The notes: a model not told the origin generated them from the sequence alone. Positions 8,438 to 15,325 are shown, counted from the stretch's first letter. The stretch is 15,706 nt of DNA from Altererythrobacter sp. (GCA_024636575.1 JAGXGU010000169.1:1-15706); one strand, 5' to 3'. A program made the numbers and translations.

Positions 8438-9346
8438 TCACAGCCAGCCCTGCTGGCTATACCACCTCGCCGTTGATTTCAGCCCTTCGTGCGTTGGAAT
8501 GGTGGGGGTCCAAATGTCGCGAGGCACCGCCTTGTCCGAACGCGCGACCCAGTTCGGGTGGCACATATAGCCGACCCGGTCTGCGGTCAGCTTGGCAGCG
8601 CCGCCCCTCAACATCCGGTCAAGTCTGGCCGCGCCGAGCAGCACCAGCCTGGGCAAATGCGGTGCGATCACTCGGCGGCCGACTGCATCACCGATGGCGG
8701 CGGCCATTTCCTTGTGCGACCAGCCGCCTTCGCGTCCGTCATCCGGCTCGAAGGATTTATGCCGGACCCTGGCGGATGACGGCACCAGCGCGATCAGTAA
8801 TTGTGCCAAATCTTCGACATGGATCATCGAAGATGCACCGCCCGGTGGCAGCGGCACGATACCAAAGCGCGCAGCTTTGAACATATCGAGGTAATCGATA
8901 TCACGCGGGCCATAGACGCCCGGCGGGCGCACTGTCGTCCAGTCAAGGCCGCTGGCGGCAACCAGCCCTTCGGCCCGCGCTTTGGACGCACCATAGGCTG
9001 ATAGGTCTGGCTCGCGAGCGGACAGGGATGATACGAATACCAGGCGCCTGCAACCCGCCCGGTCCATCGCCGCGATGACAGATCCTGTGCCGCCGACATT
9101 GGCCAGCTCAAACTCTGCCGGATCCGGCGCGTTGGTCAGACCGGCAATGTGGATCACCGCATCAACACCCGCGACCAGCCGGTCAAGCGCCGCCGCATCG
9201 GACAGATTGCCGCCGACCCAGGTAACGTCCGGCCGATCTTGCGGCACATTGCGTGCCAGCGCCTTTACGCCAGCACCGTTTGCCGTAAGCACATCCAGAA
9301 CCGCCTGCCCGACAAAGCCGGTGCCGCCAGTCACGGCGATTTTCAC
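8438..9346 (-). CDS. NAD(P)-dependent epimerase/dehydratase-like SDR
   Basis: A 302-residue extended/atypical short-chain dehydrogenase. The N-terminal VKIAVTGGTGFVG (residues 1-13) is the dinucleotide-binding Rossmann motif, and SAYGASKARAE gives the catalytic Tyr118-xxx-Lys122 pair. VRPPGVYGPRD follows the usual extended-SDR pattern. The substrate cannot be read from the sequence; nucleotide-sugar, quinone-pool or complex-I-associated roles are all seen in relatives. The frame extends upstream to 9445, but the GTG at 9346 is the true start: the Rossmann strand begins there, and it overlaps the proB stop as GTGA. It is therefore the last gene of an obgE-proB-SDR unit. It is convergent with cysH with a one-base gap. 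Confidence 0.85.
   Translation of the reverse strand: MKIAVTGGTGFVGQAVLDVLTANGAGVKALARNVPQDRPDVTWVGGNLSDAAALDRLVAGVDAVIHIAGLTNAPDPAEFELANVGGTGSVIAAMDRAGCRRLVFVSSLSAREPDLSAYGASKARAEGLVAASGLDWTTVRPPGVYGPRDIDYLDMFKAARFGIVPLPPGGASSMIHVEDLAQLLIALVPSSARVRHKSFEPDDGREGGWSHKEMAAAIGDAVGRRVIAPHLPRLVLLGAARLDRMLRGGAAKLTADRVGYMCHPNWVARSDKAVPRDIWTPTIPTHEGLKSTARWYSQQGWL
8442..8458. other. Perfect 7-bp palindrome at the convergent cysH/SDR junction
   Basis: AGCCAGC, a 3-nt spacer (CCT) and GCTGGCT form a perfect hairpin 6 nt after the cysH stop and within the last codons of the opposing SDR gene. Neither side is followed by a T run, so it is not a standard intrinsic terminator. It could still stall polymerase or protect 3' ends. 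A chance palindrome is possible. Confidence 0.35.
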
Positions 9347-10476
9347 AAGAGCACCATATGATCGCGGTGAATTACCGCCGGGCGCGGTGCGTAGCCCAGC
9401 TTGCCCGCCTGCGCATTTTCTCGCAGGCCGGAAATGGCGCGGCATTCCGCCGCAGAATATTCGGCTAGGCCCTGCGCCAGAATCCGGCCGTCCGCGCCAG
9501 TAATGCTCACCACATCGCCGCGTACAAAGTCACCCTCCACCGCAATAATTCCGGCAGCCAGCAGGCTTGAGCCCTTGGCCAGAGCCTTGCCGCAGCCGGT
9601 ATCGACGATCAAGGCACCACGCAAATCGATCCGCCCGCCGAGCCAGGCCTTGCGGCCTGCATCGCGGCGCTGAGCCAGGAACAGGGTTCCGCGGCCGGCA
9701 TCCAGCGCCGTGCGGATCGGGCGGTCCCGCGTGCCGTTGATGATGGCCAGCGCGATGCCTGCCCGCTCGGCAATCTCGGCGGCCTGCAATTTTGAAATCA
9801 TCCCGCCGGAACCAAGTCCGGAGGACGATCCGCCATCGGCCATGGCCCGGATTTCATCGGTCACGCCGTCCACGCGGTCCAGCAGGACCGCCGCAGGATC
9901 GGACGGATTGCGGTCATACAAACCGTCCACATCGGACAATAGCAACACCGCATCCGCGCCCGCGGCCTGCGCCACCCGGGCGGCCAGCCGGTCGTTGTCG
10001 CCGAAACGGATTTCTTCGGTCGCCACGCTGTCATTCTCGTTCACGACCGGCACGAAGCCTGCCGCGAGCAACCGTGCGAGCGTGGAGGACGCGTTGAGGT
10101 AGCGCCTCCGATCTTCCAGATCACCCAGCGTGACCAACATTTGCGCCGCGCCTAGCCCGTGTTGCTCAAGGAGCCGCGACCACAGGCCGGACAGCGCAAT
10201 CTGCCCTACCGATGCCGCCGCTTGCGCATCGGCCAAACTGCCGCGCCCCCCTTTTGGCAGCCCCATTCGCGCCGCGCCCAATGCAATCGCACCGGAACTG
10301 ACCAGCACCACTTGTTGCCCGGCAGCCTGCAGGGCGGCCACTTCCGAAACCAAGCCGTCCAACCAATCAAGCCGCGGCTCGCCATTCGCGCCAACCAGCA
10401 GCGCAGAGCCGACCTTGACCACCAGCCGTTTGGCGGCGGCCGGATCGGACAATTGATGAAGATGCGTAATGGCCAT
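9343..10476 (-). CDS. proB: Glutamate 5-kinase
   Basis: Phosphorylates L-glutamate with ATP, the first step of proline synthesis, in the cytoplasm. The 377 residues cover the amino-acid-kinase domain (about 15-260) and a C-terminal PUA domain (about 276-353), as in the long bacterial form. Motifs visible are VVKVGSALL (19-27), SSGAIALGAARMGLP (60-74), VNENDSV (145-151), FGDNDRLAA (158-166), LLSDVDGLYDRNP (179-191) and the GSGGMISKLQAA stretch (222-233). The ATG at 10476 lacks a strong Shine-Dalgarno sequence. It lies 70 bp after obgE, in the common obgE-proB order, and overlaps the SDR gene by 4 bp. ProA is not in the window; ProC is encoded at 13801-14607 in a separate unit. Feedback inhibition by proline is a family property, not visible here. 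Confidence 0.95.
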   Translation of the reverse strand: MAITHLHQLSDPAAAKRLVVKVGSALLVGANGEPRLDWLDGLVSEVAALQAAGQQVVLVSSGAIALGAARMGLPKGGRGSLADAQAAASVGQIALSGLWSRLLEQHGLGAAQMLVTLGDLEDRRRYLNASSTLARLLAAGFVPVVNENDSVATEEIRFGDNDRLAARVAQAAGADAVLLLSDVDGLYDRNPSDPAAVLLDRVDGVTDEIRAMADGGSSSGLGSGGMISKLQAAEIAERAGIALAIINGTRDRPIRTALDAGRGTLFLAQRRDAGRKAWLGGRIDLRGALIVDTGCGKALAKGSSLLAAGIIAVEGDFVRGDVVSITGADGRILAQGLAEYSAAECRAISGLRENAQAGKLGYAPRPAVIHRDHMVLL

Positions 10477-10498
10477 CGGCAGGGAGTTAGCGCCATGA

Positions 10499-10519
10499 GC
10501 GGACTAATAGAAGTCCCGC
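10499..10519 (-). other. Intercistronic hairpin between obgE and proB
   Basis: On the minus strand GCGGGACT, a 6-nt loop and AGTCCGC pair over 7 bp with one bulged G. It lies in the 70-bp gap, about 22 nt before the proB start. No T run follows, so it is more likely an RNA-stability or translation element than a terminator. It may also be chance. Confidence 0.35.
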
Positions 10520-10546
10520 CGAACGCATTACCTCAAAGCGGTGACA

Positions 10547-11602
10547 TCACAGCGGAGACCAGGGCGCCGCTTCGGAAGTATCTTCCTCCGCCTTGCCCTT
10601 GGTTTCGGTCGCGGTCCGATCGGGCAGATGCTGCAGCACCGCGTCGAGCAGGCTTTCCACACCTTGGCCGGTCGCGCCAGACAGGGCGAAGACCTTGTCC
10701 GCACCCGCCGCCCGCAATTCCTTCGCAAATCCTTCGACCAACTCTTCATCGGCCAGATCGACTTTGTTGAGCGCGATCAGCTGGACCTTGTCCTCCAGCC
10801 CGGCGCCATAGGCTTCCAGTTCGGCTTCGACTATTTTCATCGCTTCCGCCGGATCGCTGCCGGTAATGTCGACCAGATGGATCAGCACCCGGCACCGTTC
10901 GATATGGCCAAGAAACCGGTCCCCAATGCCCGCACCCTCTGCCGCGCCTTCGATCAGGCCGGGAATATCGGCAATCACGAATTCGCGGTTCTTGTGCCGC
11001 ACTACGCCCAGTTTCGGCACCAGCGTGGTGAAGGCATAGGCCCCGACCTTGGCCTGAGCATTGGAAACTGCGTTGATGAAGGTCGATTTGCCCGCATTGG
11101 GCAGGCCCAGCAGGCCGACGTCGGCAAGCAGTTTGAGCCGCAGCCAGACCCACATTTCCTGACCTGCTTCACCCGGTTGATGCTGGCGCGGGGCGCGATT
11201 GGTGGAACTTTTGAAACTGGCATTGCCGCGCCCGCCCATCCCGCCTTCGAGAAAGGTGACTTCCTGGCCGACCTCGGTGAAATCGGCGAGCACATCTTCC
11301 TTGTCTTCCGACAGGATCTGCGTGCCGACCGGCACCTCGATCACAAGGGGATCTGCGCCCGCACCTGTGCGGTCCCGGCCCATGCCATGGGTGCCGCGCT
11401 TGGCCTTGAAATGCTGGGAATAACGGAAATCGATGAGCGTGTTGAGCCCTTGCACGGCGCGGAACACAACGTCCCCGCCCTTGCCGCCGCTGCCGCCATC
11501 GGGGCCGCCATATTCGATATATTTTTCACGCCGGAAGCTGACGGCTCCGGGGCCGCCTGCGCCGGAACGGAGGAAAATCTTGGCTTGATCGAGAAAATGC
11601 AT
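10547..11602 (-). CDS. obgE: Obg/CgtA family GTPase, ribosome assembly
   Basis: An essential GTPase linked to late 50S-subunit assembly and stress control. The 351-residue protein starts with the glycine-rich Obg domain (about 1-158, including GGPDGGSGGKGGDV and GGMGGRGNASF). The G domain follows, with G1 GLPNAGKS (166-173), switch I FTTL (191-194), G3 DIPG (212-215), G4 NKVD (279-282) and G5 SGA (308-310). The C-terminal tail after about residue 325 is short, charged and variable, as in the family. ATG at 11602 has GGGG five bases upstream. In many alphaproteobacteria rplU-rpmA precede obgE; here the upstream gene is a lipoprotein gene instead, with an 85-bp gap that probably holds a promoter, though I see no clear one. 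Confidence 0.96.
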   Translation of the reverse strand: MHFLDQAKIFLRSGAGGPGAVSFRREKYIEYGGPDGGSGGKGGDVVFRAVQGLNTLIDFRYSQHFKAKRGTHGMGRDRTGAGADPLVIEVPVGTQILSEDKEDVLADFTEVGQEVTFLEGGMGGRGNASFKSSTNRAPRQHQPGEAGQEMWVWLRLKLLADVGLLGLPNAGKSTFINAVSNAQAKVGAYAFTTLVPKLGVVRHKNREFVIADIPGLIEGAAEGAGIGDRFLGHIERCRVLIHLVDITGSDPAEAMKIVEAELEAYGAGLEDKVQLIALNKVDLADEELVEGFAKELRAAGADKVFALSGATGQGVESLLDAVLQHLPDRTATETKGKAEEDTSEAAPWSPL

Positions 11603-11687
11603 GGCAGCCCCATAGAGGTTCCCGCCCGATCACACGAGTCCTGTTATTGCCTTGCCCTTTATTACCTTACTCTGCGGCAAAGCAAAT

Positions 11688-12671
11688 TCAGCCAACCTTG
11701 TCAGGAACAGTTTCGACCACGGGATTGGAGACAAACACCGGCGCGGATGGCGGACCATCAGCTTGTGGTTGCTGCGTCACAGGCTGCGCGCCGATAAACG
11801 GATCGGCGGCCGGCAATGGCACCGTTTCCGGTACTGGGGCCGTTTCCACGACTGCAATGGGCGCAGTCTCCGCAGGCGGCGCACCGTCAGCGCTTTCCAC
11901 GACTGGTTCGGAAATGAACACGGGTTCGCCCCGCGGTTCCGGCCCGAATCCCTGATCAGCAGGCGTGTAGTATGCTGGCCCGGTATAGGACGCCGGGTTG
12001 ACCGGCTGCGGCGGGCCATAGCGCGCATCCCACATGGCCACATTCACCTGGTATTGTTCAAAAGCGCGGTAGAAATCGTTAAACACCAATTCCAACGATG
12101 GCAAACTGCGCAGGGCGAAGGCTTCCAGACCGCCGGATTCAACCAGCATCAATTCCCCGGCCACGCGCGCGGCGACGTTGCAGAATTCTTTCTGAGCGGG
12201 CGGCAGGGCAAAATAATTATACACCTGGGTCATATAATTATCCTGCGCATTGCGCCCTTCGGAACCATAGCGGTCTCTGAATTCCTTCGTAATTTCCTTG
12301 TTTACGGCCGTCAATTCACGCTTGTTCCGGTCCAGCAGCGATGCATAGGCCGGCAGGATGGCAGCATGTTGGGTATCCTGGCAATTGAGCGCGGCAACAT
12401 TCAAGGCGGAACGCAGGTTCCACACCGTTTGCGCCGGAGTGATATTGTAATTCACCGTCTGGCGTATGCCGTCCATGCCCACTGCCGGAATGGCCATCAG
12501 GGAAACGGCGCCGCTGGGCGGGGTCGGGCGTGCGGGGATGATCACCTGCACCGGCGGCGGCGGTGGCGGTGGTGGAGGCGGCGGTGGTGGAGGCGCTGCA
12601 CAGCCAGCCAAGGCGGCCAGACCGCATGCAATCGCGATTAGGCGGATTTTTGTCTGGCTCGATTTGGACAT
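11688..12671 (-). CDS. Lipoprotein with polyproline tract, unknown function
   Basis: A 327-residue secreted protein of no family I recognise. The N-terminus is a lipoprotein signal peptide: positive residues (Lys3, Lys8, Arg10), a hydrophobic core and the lipobox LAGC with Cys24 as the lipidated residue. Directly after Cys24-Ala-Ala come 14 consecutive prolines. The central part (about 55-220) is a globular, mostly helical domain containing DNYMTQVYNYFALPPAQKEFC and MLVESGGLEAF. The C-terminal third is low-complexity Pro/Val/Glu, with a motif occurring twice (PVFISEPVVES and PVFVSNPVVET). ATG at 12671 is chosen over the upstream extension to 12824 because the signal peptide begins there and AGGAG lies 11 nt before it. 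It probably sits in the outer membrane facing the periplasm. The polyproline run may act as a rigid spacer and would depend on EF-P during translation (inference). Confidence 0.82.
   Translation of the reverse strand: MSKSSQTKIRLIAIACGLAALAGCAAPPPPPPPPPPPPPPVQVIIPARPTPPSGAVSLMAIPAVGMDGIRQTVNYNITPAQTVWNLRSALNVAALNCQDTQHAAILPAYASLLDRNKRELTAVNKEITKEFRDRYGSEGRNAQDNYMTQVYNYFALPPAQKEFCNVAARVAGELMLVESGGLEAFALRSLPSLELVFNDFYRAFEQYQVNVAMWDARYGPPQPVNPASYTGPAYYTPADQGFGPEPRGEPVFISEPVVESADGAPPAETAPIAVVETAPVPETVPLPAADPFIGAQPVTQQPQADGPPSAPVFVSNPVVETVPDKVG
12552..12593 (-). repeat. CCN tract coding for 14 consecutive prolines
   Basis: Fourteen proline codons in a row follow the lipidation site of the lipoprotein. 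They mix CCG, CCA and CCT, so the tract is repetitive without being a perfect triplet repeat. Length change by slippage would stay in frame and alter only the spacer. In the plus strand the same bases read as a GGN run. Confidence 0.9.
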
Positions 12672-12722
12672 TAGACGAAGCACTCCTGATAGTCTGACAG
12701 CACGGCCAGACCCCTGTCTCGT

Positions 12723-12769
12723 GATGGTATTTGATTTAGCCTTTCGCTTGGCTGAATCCGCATACCATC
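12723..12769. promoter_or_regulatory. Long two-part stem-loop upstream of the lipoprotein gene
   Basis: GATGGTAT (12723-12730) pairs perfectly with ATACCATC (12762-12769). Inside, GATTTAGCC (12733-12741) pairs with GGCTGAATC (12750-12758) over 9 positions, leaving an 8-nt loop; a 2-by-3 internal loop separates the two stems. The single imperfect position is a U-G wobble in plus-strand RNA but an A-C mismatch in minus-strand RNA. No T run follows on either strand. It lies in the 204-bp gap, 51 nt before the lipoprotein start. It may be a leader element, a small plus-strand RNA, a protein-binding palindrome or a member of a dispersed repeat family. Confidence 0.5.
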
Positions 12770-12799
12770 GATCGGCATTCTCTATCCCCATGTCGAAAC

Positions 12800-12837
12800 A
12801 AAGAAAATGCCCGGAATGCATCAAGCACCCCGGGCAT
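12800..12837 (-). terminator. Intrinsic terminator after the Bax inhibitor-1 family gene
   Basis: On the minus strand ATGCCCGG and CCGGGCAT form a perfect 8-bp stem around a 15-nt loop that contains a further 3-bp pairing. The arm is followed by TTTCTTT. It begins 39 nt after the stop of the membrane-protein gene, in the correct orientation, so that transcript should end here before the lipoprotein gene. Confidence 0.8.
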
Positions 12838-12875
12838 CGGTAGAACGAGTCGCATCAGCGACGAGTTGATCGGGC

Positions 12876-13655
12876 TTATTCCCGGCTGCCCATGAACCGC
12901 AGCAGGAACAGGAACATATTGATGAAGTCGAGATACAGGCTGAGTGCGCCCATCACGACCATCTTGCCCATTGGATATGCCTGGGCAATCGCCGGATTGG
13001 TCACTTTCGAGTTCTGGATCGCGAGATATTCGCGCTTCAACCGCTGCGTATCATAGGCCGTCAGGCCTGCGAAAATCAGGACGCCAAGAAAGCTGACAGC
13101 GAGTTCAAGCACAGTCGATTGCATGAAGATGTTGATCACACTGGCGATAATCAGGCCAATCACACCCATGATCAGGAATGTTCCAAAACCGGAAAGATCC
13201 TTCTTGGTGGTGTACCCGAACAGGCTGAGGCCTGCAAAAGCGCCCGCAGTGGCGAAGAATGTCGCAGCGATTGAGCTACCGGTGTAAATCAGGAAGATCG
13301 AGGATAGCGAGAGCCCCATGGCCACCGCAAAACCCCAGAACATTCCCTGCAAACCAGCCGTGCTGAACTTGTTCTGCCCGAAGCTCATCGCCAGTACGAA
13401 GCCGAGCGGAGCCAGCATGATGATCCAGCTAAGGATACCGCCGCCCATCAGTATGCTTGCCGCCATGCCCGATTGGGCAAACAGCAAGGCAACGATGCCG
13501 GTCAGCAAAACGCCAGACGCCATGTAATTATAGATCGACAGCATGTGCTTGCGCAGCCCTGCGTCGAAAATCTCGCGGCCTGCAACTTCGCCCGTCAGGT
13601 TTGGAGACGTGCCGAAACCCGTCCGTGCGGTGCGGGGATCTTTCCAATCTGCCAT
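12876..13655 (-). CDS. Bax inhibitor-1/YccA family membrane protein
   Basis: A 259-residue inner-membrane protein with about seven hydrophobic helices after a 35-residue soluble N-terminus. The family (TMBIM/BI-1, bacterial YetJ and YbhL/YccA) includes pH-sensitive calcium-leak channels and proteins tied to membrane-protease control. Conserved landmarks are FGYTTKKDLS in the middle, and AYDTQRLK (Asp202) and LYLDFINMFLFLLRFMG (Asp243) near the C-terminus. By position these two aspartates correspond to the pair that forms the pH sensor in the Bacillus YetJ structure. The ATG at 13655 has AGGAG 11 nt upstream. It appears to be a single-gene unit, with a promoter at 13706-13734, a leader hairpin and an intrinsic terminator. 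The physiological role here is not known. Confidence 0.92.
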   Translation of the reverse strand: MADWKDPRTARTGFGTSPNLTGEVAGREIFDAGLRKHMLSIYNYMASGVLLTGIVALLFAQSGMAASILMGGGILSWIIMLAPLGFVLAMSFGQNKFSTAGLQGMFWGFAVAMGLSLSSIFLIYTGSSIAATFFATAGAFAGLSLFGYTTKKDLSGFGTFLIMGVIGLIIASVINIFMQSTVLELAVSFLGVLIFAGLTAYDTQRLKREYLAIQNSKVTNPAIAQAYPMGKMVVMGALSLYLDFINMFLFLLRFMGSRE

Positions 13656-13674
13656 GGTAATATCTACTCCTGCT

Positions 13675-13695
13675 CAAACGGCGTAACGCCGTTTG
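13675..13695 (-). promoter_or_regulatory. Perfect 9-bp hairpin in the leader of the Bax inhibitor-1 family gene
   Basis: CAAACGGCG and CGCCGTTTG flank a 3-nt loop. On the minus strand the hairpin ends just 4 nt before the AGGAG ribosome-binding site and starts near the expected transcription start. It could shield the 5' end of the mRNA, modulate ribosome access or, as DNA, serve as an operator palindrome. Confidence 0.5.
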
Positions 13696-13705
13696 TTCTG
13701 ACGCC

Positions 13706-13734
13706 AATATCGGGGCAAGCGCGGCAATATTCAA
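13706..13734 (-). promoter_or_regulatory. Predicted sigma-70-type promoter for the Bax inhibitor-1 family gene
   Basis: On the minus strand TTGAAT (13734-13729) and GATATT (13711-13706) are separated by exactly 17 bp. Each matches four of six positions of the -35 and -10 consensus. Transcription would begin near 13699, giving a leader of about 45 nt that opens with the hairpin. It is predicted by eye only. Confidence 0.4.
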
Positions 13735-13781
13735 GTAAAACCGGACAAAATCGGTCCAGCAGATCGGCCGGGTAAATCCGA

Positions 13782-13815
13782 GGGGAAAATTAGGCTGGAT
13801 TTAACCCTTTTCCCC
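13782..13815 (-). other. Inverted repeat at the proC 3' end
   Basis: GGGGAAAA within the last proC codons pairs with TTTTCCCC after the stop (8 bp), with TTA/TAA extending the inner stem past a 3-nt bulge. There is no T run beyond it, so termination in the classic way is doubtful. It may mark the transcript's 3' end. Confidence 0.35.
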
Positions 13816-14607
13816 GGCCATTTCCGCCATTTCCACGCCCCGGTCCCGCGCCGCCTGCAAACATTGCCGCAACAATTTCTGCAAGGCCGCGCCATCATCC
13901 AGCACATCCAGCCCCATTTGCGTCATCCCGCCCTTGCTGGCGACACGACTGGCAAGCTCTGCCGGCGAATATTCCGAAGATGCGGCCAGTGCGCTGGCCC
14001 CTTCAACCATTGCGAGCGCCAATCGGTCAGCCTGAGCCCGGTCGAGACCCAATTCCGCAGCACCCCCAGCCAGCGCGTCGATGAAGCGGAAAACAAAGCC
14101 CGGCCCTGATCCGGCAAGCGCGGTAACCAGATTGAACTGGCTTTCGTCCTCCAGCCATTCGGCGCTGCCCAGGGCCGCAGCAAGCTGCGTCAAATCCTGC
14201 CGCTGGGCGTCATTCAGGCCGCTCGCCGCCAGCGCATTGGGGGATTTGCGCAAAGCAACTGCGAGATTGGGCATCAACCGGGCAATTCCGCCCGCTCGGG
14301 GAAATTTTTGCGCCAAACCTGCCATCGTTACACCTGCGAGTACCGAAATCAGCACTGTATCGGGGCCAAGCAGCGGCTCCAGCCCCGGCGCGATGTCACC
14401 GAGCATTTGCGGCTTTACCGCCAGCAATACTGCATCGAAATGTTCGTCCGGCCAGTTATTATGGAGCGCAATTCCGGCAGGGGCTGTTGACCGGCGCGGG
14501 TGGTAGATTGCAAATCTGCTGGCCGGAACGCCCGATGCCAGCCATCCGTCCAGCATGGCCTGCGCCATCTTCCCGAAACCAACGATCAGAATTTTGTCCA
14601 AAGCCAT
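13801..14607 (-). CDS. proC: Pyrroline-5-carboxylate reductase
   Basis: Last step of proline synthesis: reduces 1-pyrroline-5-carboxylate to proline with NAD(P)H in the cytoplasm. The 268-residue length is normal. The Rossmann motif is ILIVGFGKMAQAM (6-18). AVKPQ (63-67) and LMPNLAVALRKSP (111-123) follow, then ALAGSGPGFVFRFIDAL (163-179) in the helical catalytic domain and SPAELASRVASKGGMTQMGLDVL near the end. The KGGMT segment differs slightly from the commoner PGGTT form. The frame runs upstream to 14727; ATG 14607 is chosen because it lies 7 nt after GGGGAAG and gives the standard N-terminus. A second ATG at 14613 would be only one base from that site. It follows ybjN by 46 bp, and the gap holds a strong hairpin. 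Confidence 0.94.
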   Translation of the reverse strand: MALDKILIVGFGKMAQAMLDGWLASGVPASRFAIYHPRRSTAPAGIALHNNWPDEHFDAVLLAVKPQMLGDIAPGLEPLLGPDTVLISVLAGVTMAGLAQKFPRAGGIARLMPNLAVALRKSPNALAASGLNDAQRQDLTQLAAALGSAEWLEDESQFNLVTALAGSGPGFVFRFIDALAGGAAELGLDRAQADRLALAMVEGASALAASSEYSPAELASRVASKGGMTQMGLDVLDDGAALQKLLRQCLQAARDRGVEMAEMAGEKG

Positions 14608-14617
14608 TATCATACTT

Positions 14618-14651
14618 CCCCAGGCACCGACGGCAGTCGGCGCCTGCGGGG
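14618..14651 (-). promoter_or_regulatory. Strong stem-loop in the ybjN-proC gap covering the proC ribosome-binding site
   Basis: On the minus strand CCCC plus AGGCGCCGAC pairs with GTCGGTGCCT plus GGGG. This makes 14 pairs with a 4-nt loop (TGCC), a 2-nt bulge and one G-U wobble. The wobble is a pair only in minus-strand RNA, which fits the ybjN-proC message. The GGGG of the 3' arm is the start of the proC Shine-Dalgarno sequence GGGGAAG. No T run follows, so this is not a terminator. The structure could restrain ribosome entry on proC or stabilise processed mRNA. Confidence 0.6.
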
Positions 14652-14653
14652 TA

Positions 14654-15160
14654 TCAAGCCTCGCCCGCCGCGTCCACCAGCGCGCTTGCCAACGCATCCT
14701 TGGGGGACTTGTCGCCCCACAGGACAAACTGGAAAGCAGGATAGAACCGGTCGCATTCCTCGACCGCAGTTTCGACCAGGGCCTGCGCCTGATCCAGGCT
14801 CAGCAGCCCGTCACCGCCCAGCATCGCGCCATTGCGATACAGCAGCACGCCGCCATTCGACCACACGTCAAAATGCCCCAACCAGATCTGTTCATTGACC
14901 ATCGCGACCAATTCATAGGCGGCGCTGCGTTTTTCCTCGGAAACGCGGATGTCCGGCAGGCACAGCAACTGAAGCACATTGTCTTCGGAACGCCAGACGC
15001 AGCGCAATTGGTATTTTGCCCAACTGCCCTGGATTTCGCCGGAAATTTCCTCGTCCGAAACCGCCTGGAACGGCCAGCCGCGCGCTTCGAACAGAGCCGC
15101 CAGCATGTCGACCGGGGCCGCATCGTCATTAGCAACAAATTCAGTCTGACCGGCTCTCAT
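14654..15160 (-). CDS. YbjN-domain protein
   Basis: A 168-residue cytoplasmic protein of the YbjN (type III secretion chaperone-like fold) family. Such proteins are linked in E. coli to stress and motility control, with no enzymatic activity known. Family-like segments are ALFEARGWPFQAV near the N-terminus, then LQLLCLPDIRVSEEKR, VNEQIWLGHFDVWSNGGVLLYRNG, and the C-terminal AVEECDRFYPAFQFVLWGDKSP. No signal peptide or membrane segment is seen. The frame extends to 15301, but ATG 15160 (or ATG 15163 next to it) gives the usual family start; GGGA lies 6 nt before 15160. It sits just upstream of proC, an arrangement I associate with sphingomonads, and is probably co-transcribed with it. The functional connection is unknown. 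Confidence 0.82.
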   Translation of the reverse strand: MRAGQTEFVANDDAAPVDMLAALFEARGWPFQAVSDEEISGEIQGSWAKYQLRCVWRSEDNVLQLLCLPDIRVSEEKRSAAYELVAMVNEQIWLGHFDVWSNGGVLLYRNGAMLGGDGLLSLDQAQALVETAVEECDRFYPAFQFVLWGDKSPKDALASALVDAAGEA

Positions 15161-15325
15161 CATGCGTCCCGTTGATCCGGCCAATGATCTGGCCATCGAT
15201 TGCGGGGATGCCTTGCCTTGCCCTGATTCCGCAATGCAGGCGGGGCGGGCAGTTGGGGAGAAATAAACTTGCCTGTTCAAAGCCTGTGCAAAAACTTCCA
15301 CAGGATATGCCTGCCCCCTGCGGAC

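Noticed and set aside
10541..11797. A 418-codon plus-strand open frame opposite obgE
   Set aside because: obgE on the other strand has every G motif intact. The plus-strand translation has no family features and is a codon-bias shadow.
11652..12641. A 329-codon plus-strand open frame with a Trp/Arg-rich end
   Set aside because: It is antisense to the lipoprotein gene; the odd Trp/Arg run is only the complement of the polyproline codons. The minus-strand product has a signal peptide and lipobox.
12466..12843. Plus-strand frame with a polyglycine run
   Set aside because: The glycine run is the complement of the CCN tract in another frame; there is no ribosome-binding site or protein motif.
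13801..14727. Upstream extensions of proC, and of cysH (to 7501), metC (to 1900), SDR (to 9445) and the lipoprotein (to 12824)
   Set aside because: The added residues do not match the families. Start codons with stop overlaps, Shine-Dalgarno sites or a signal peptide support the shorter forms.
15286..15312. DnaA-box-like sequence (CTTCCACAGG and its mirror CCTGTGC) in the gap before ybjN
   Set aside because: It matches only about six of nine positions of TTATCCACA, it is isolated, and the neighbours are not dnaA, dnaN or other origin genes. No cluster of boxes or AT-rich unwinding region is present.
15163..15325. Possible ybjN promoter with TTGCAC and TTTATT on the minus strand
   Set aside because: The spacing is 18 bp but the -35 half matches only three of six positions; too weak to list without transcript data.
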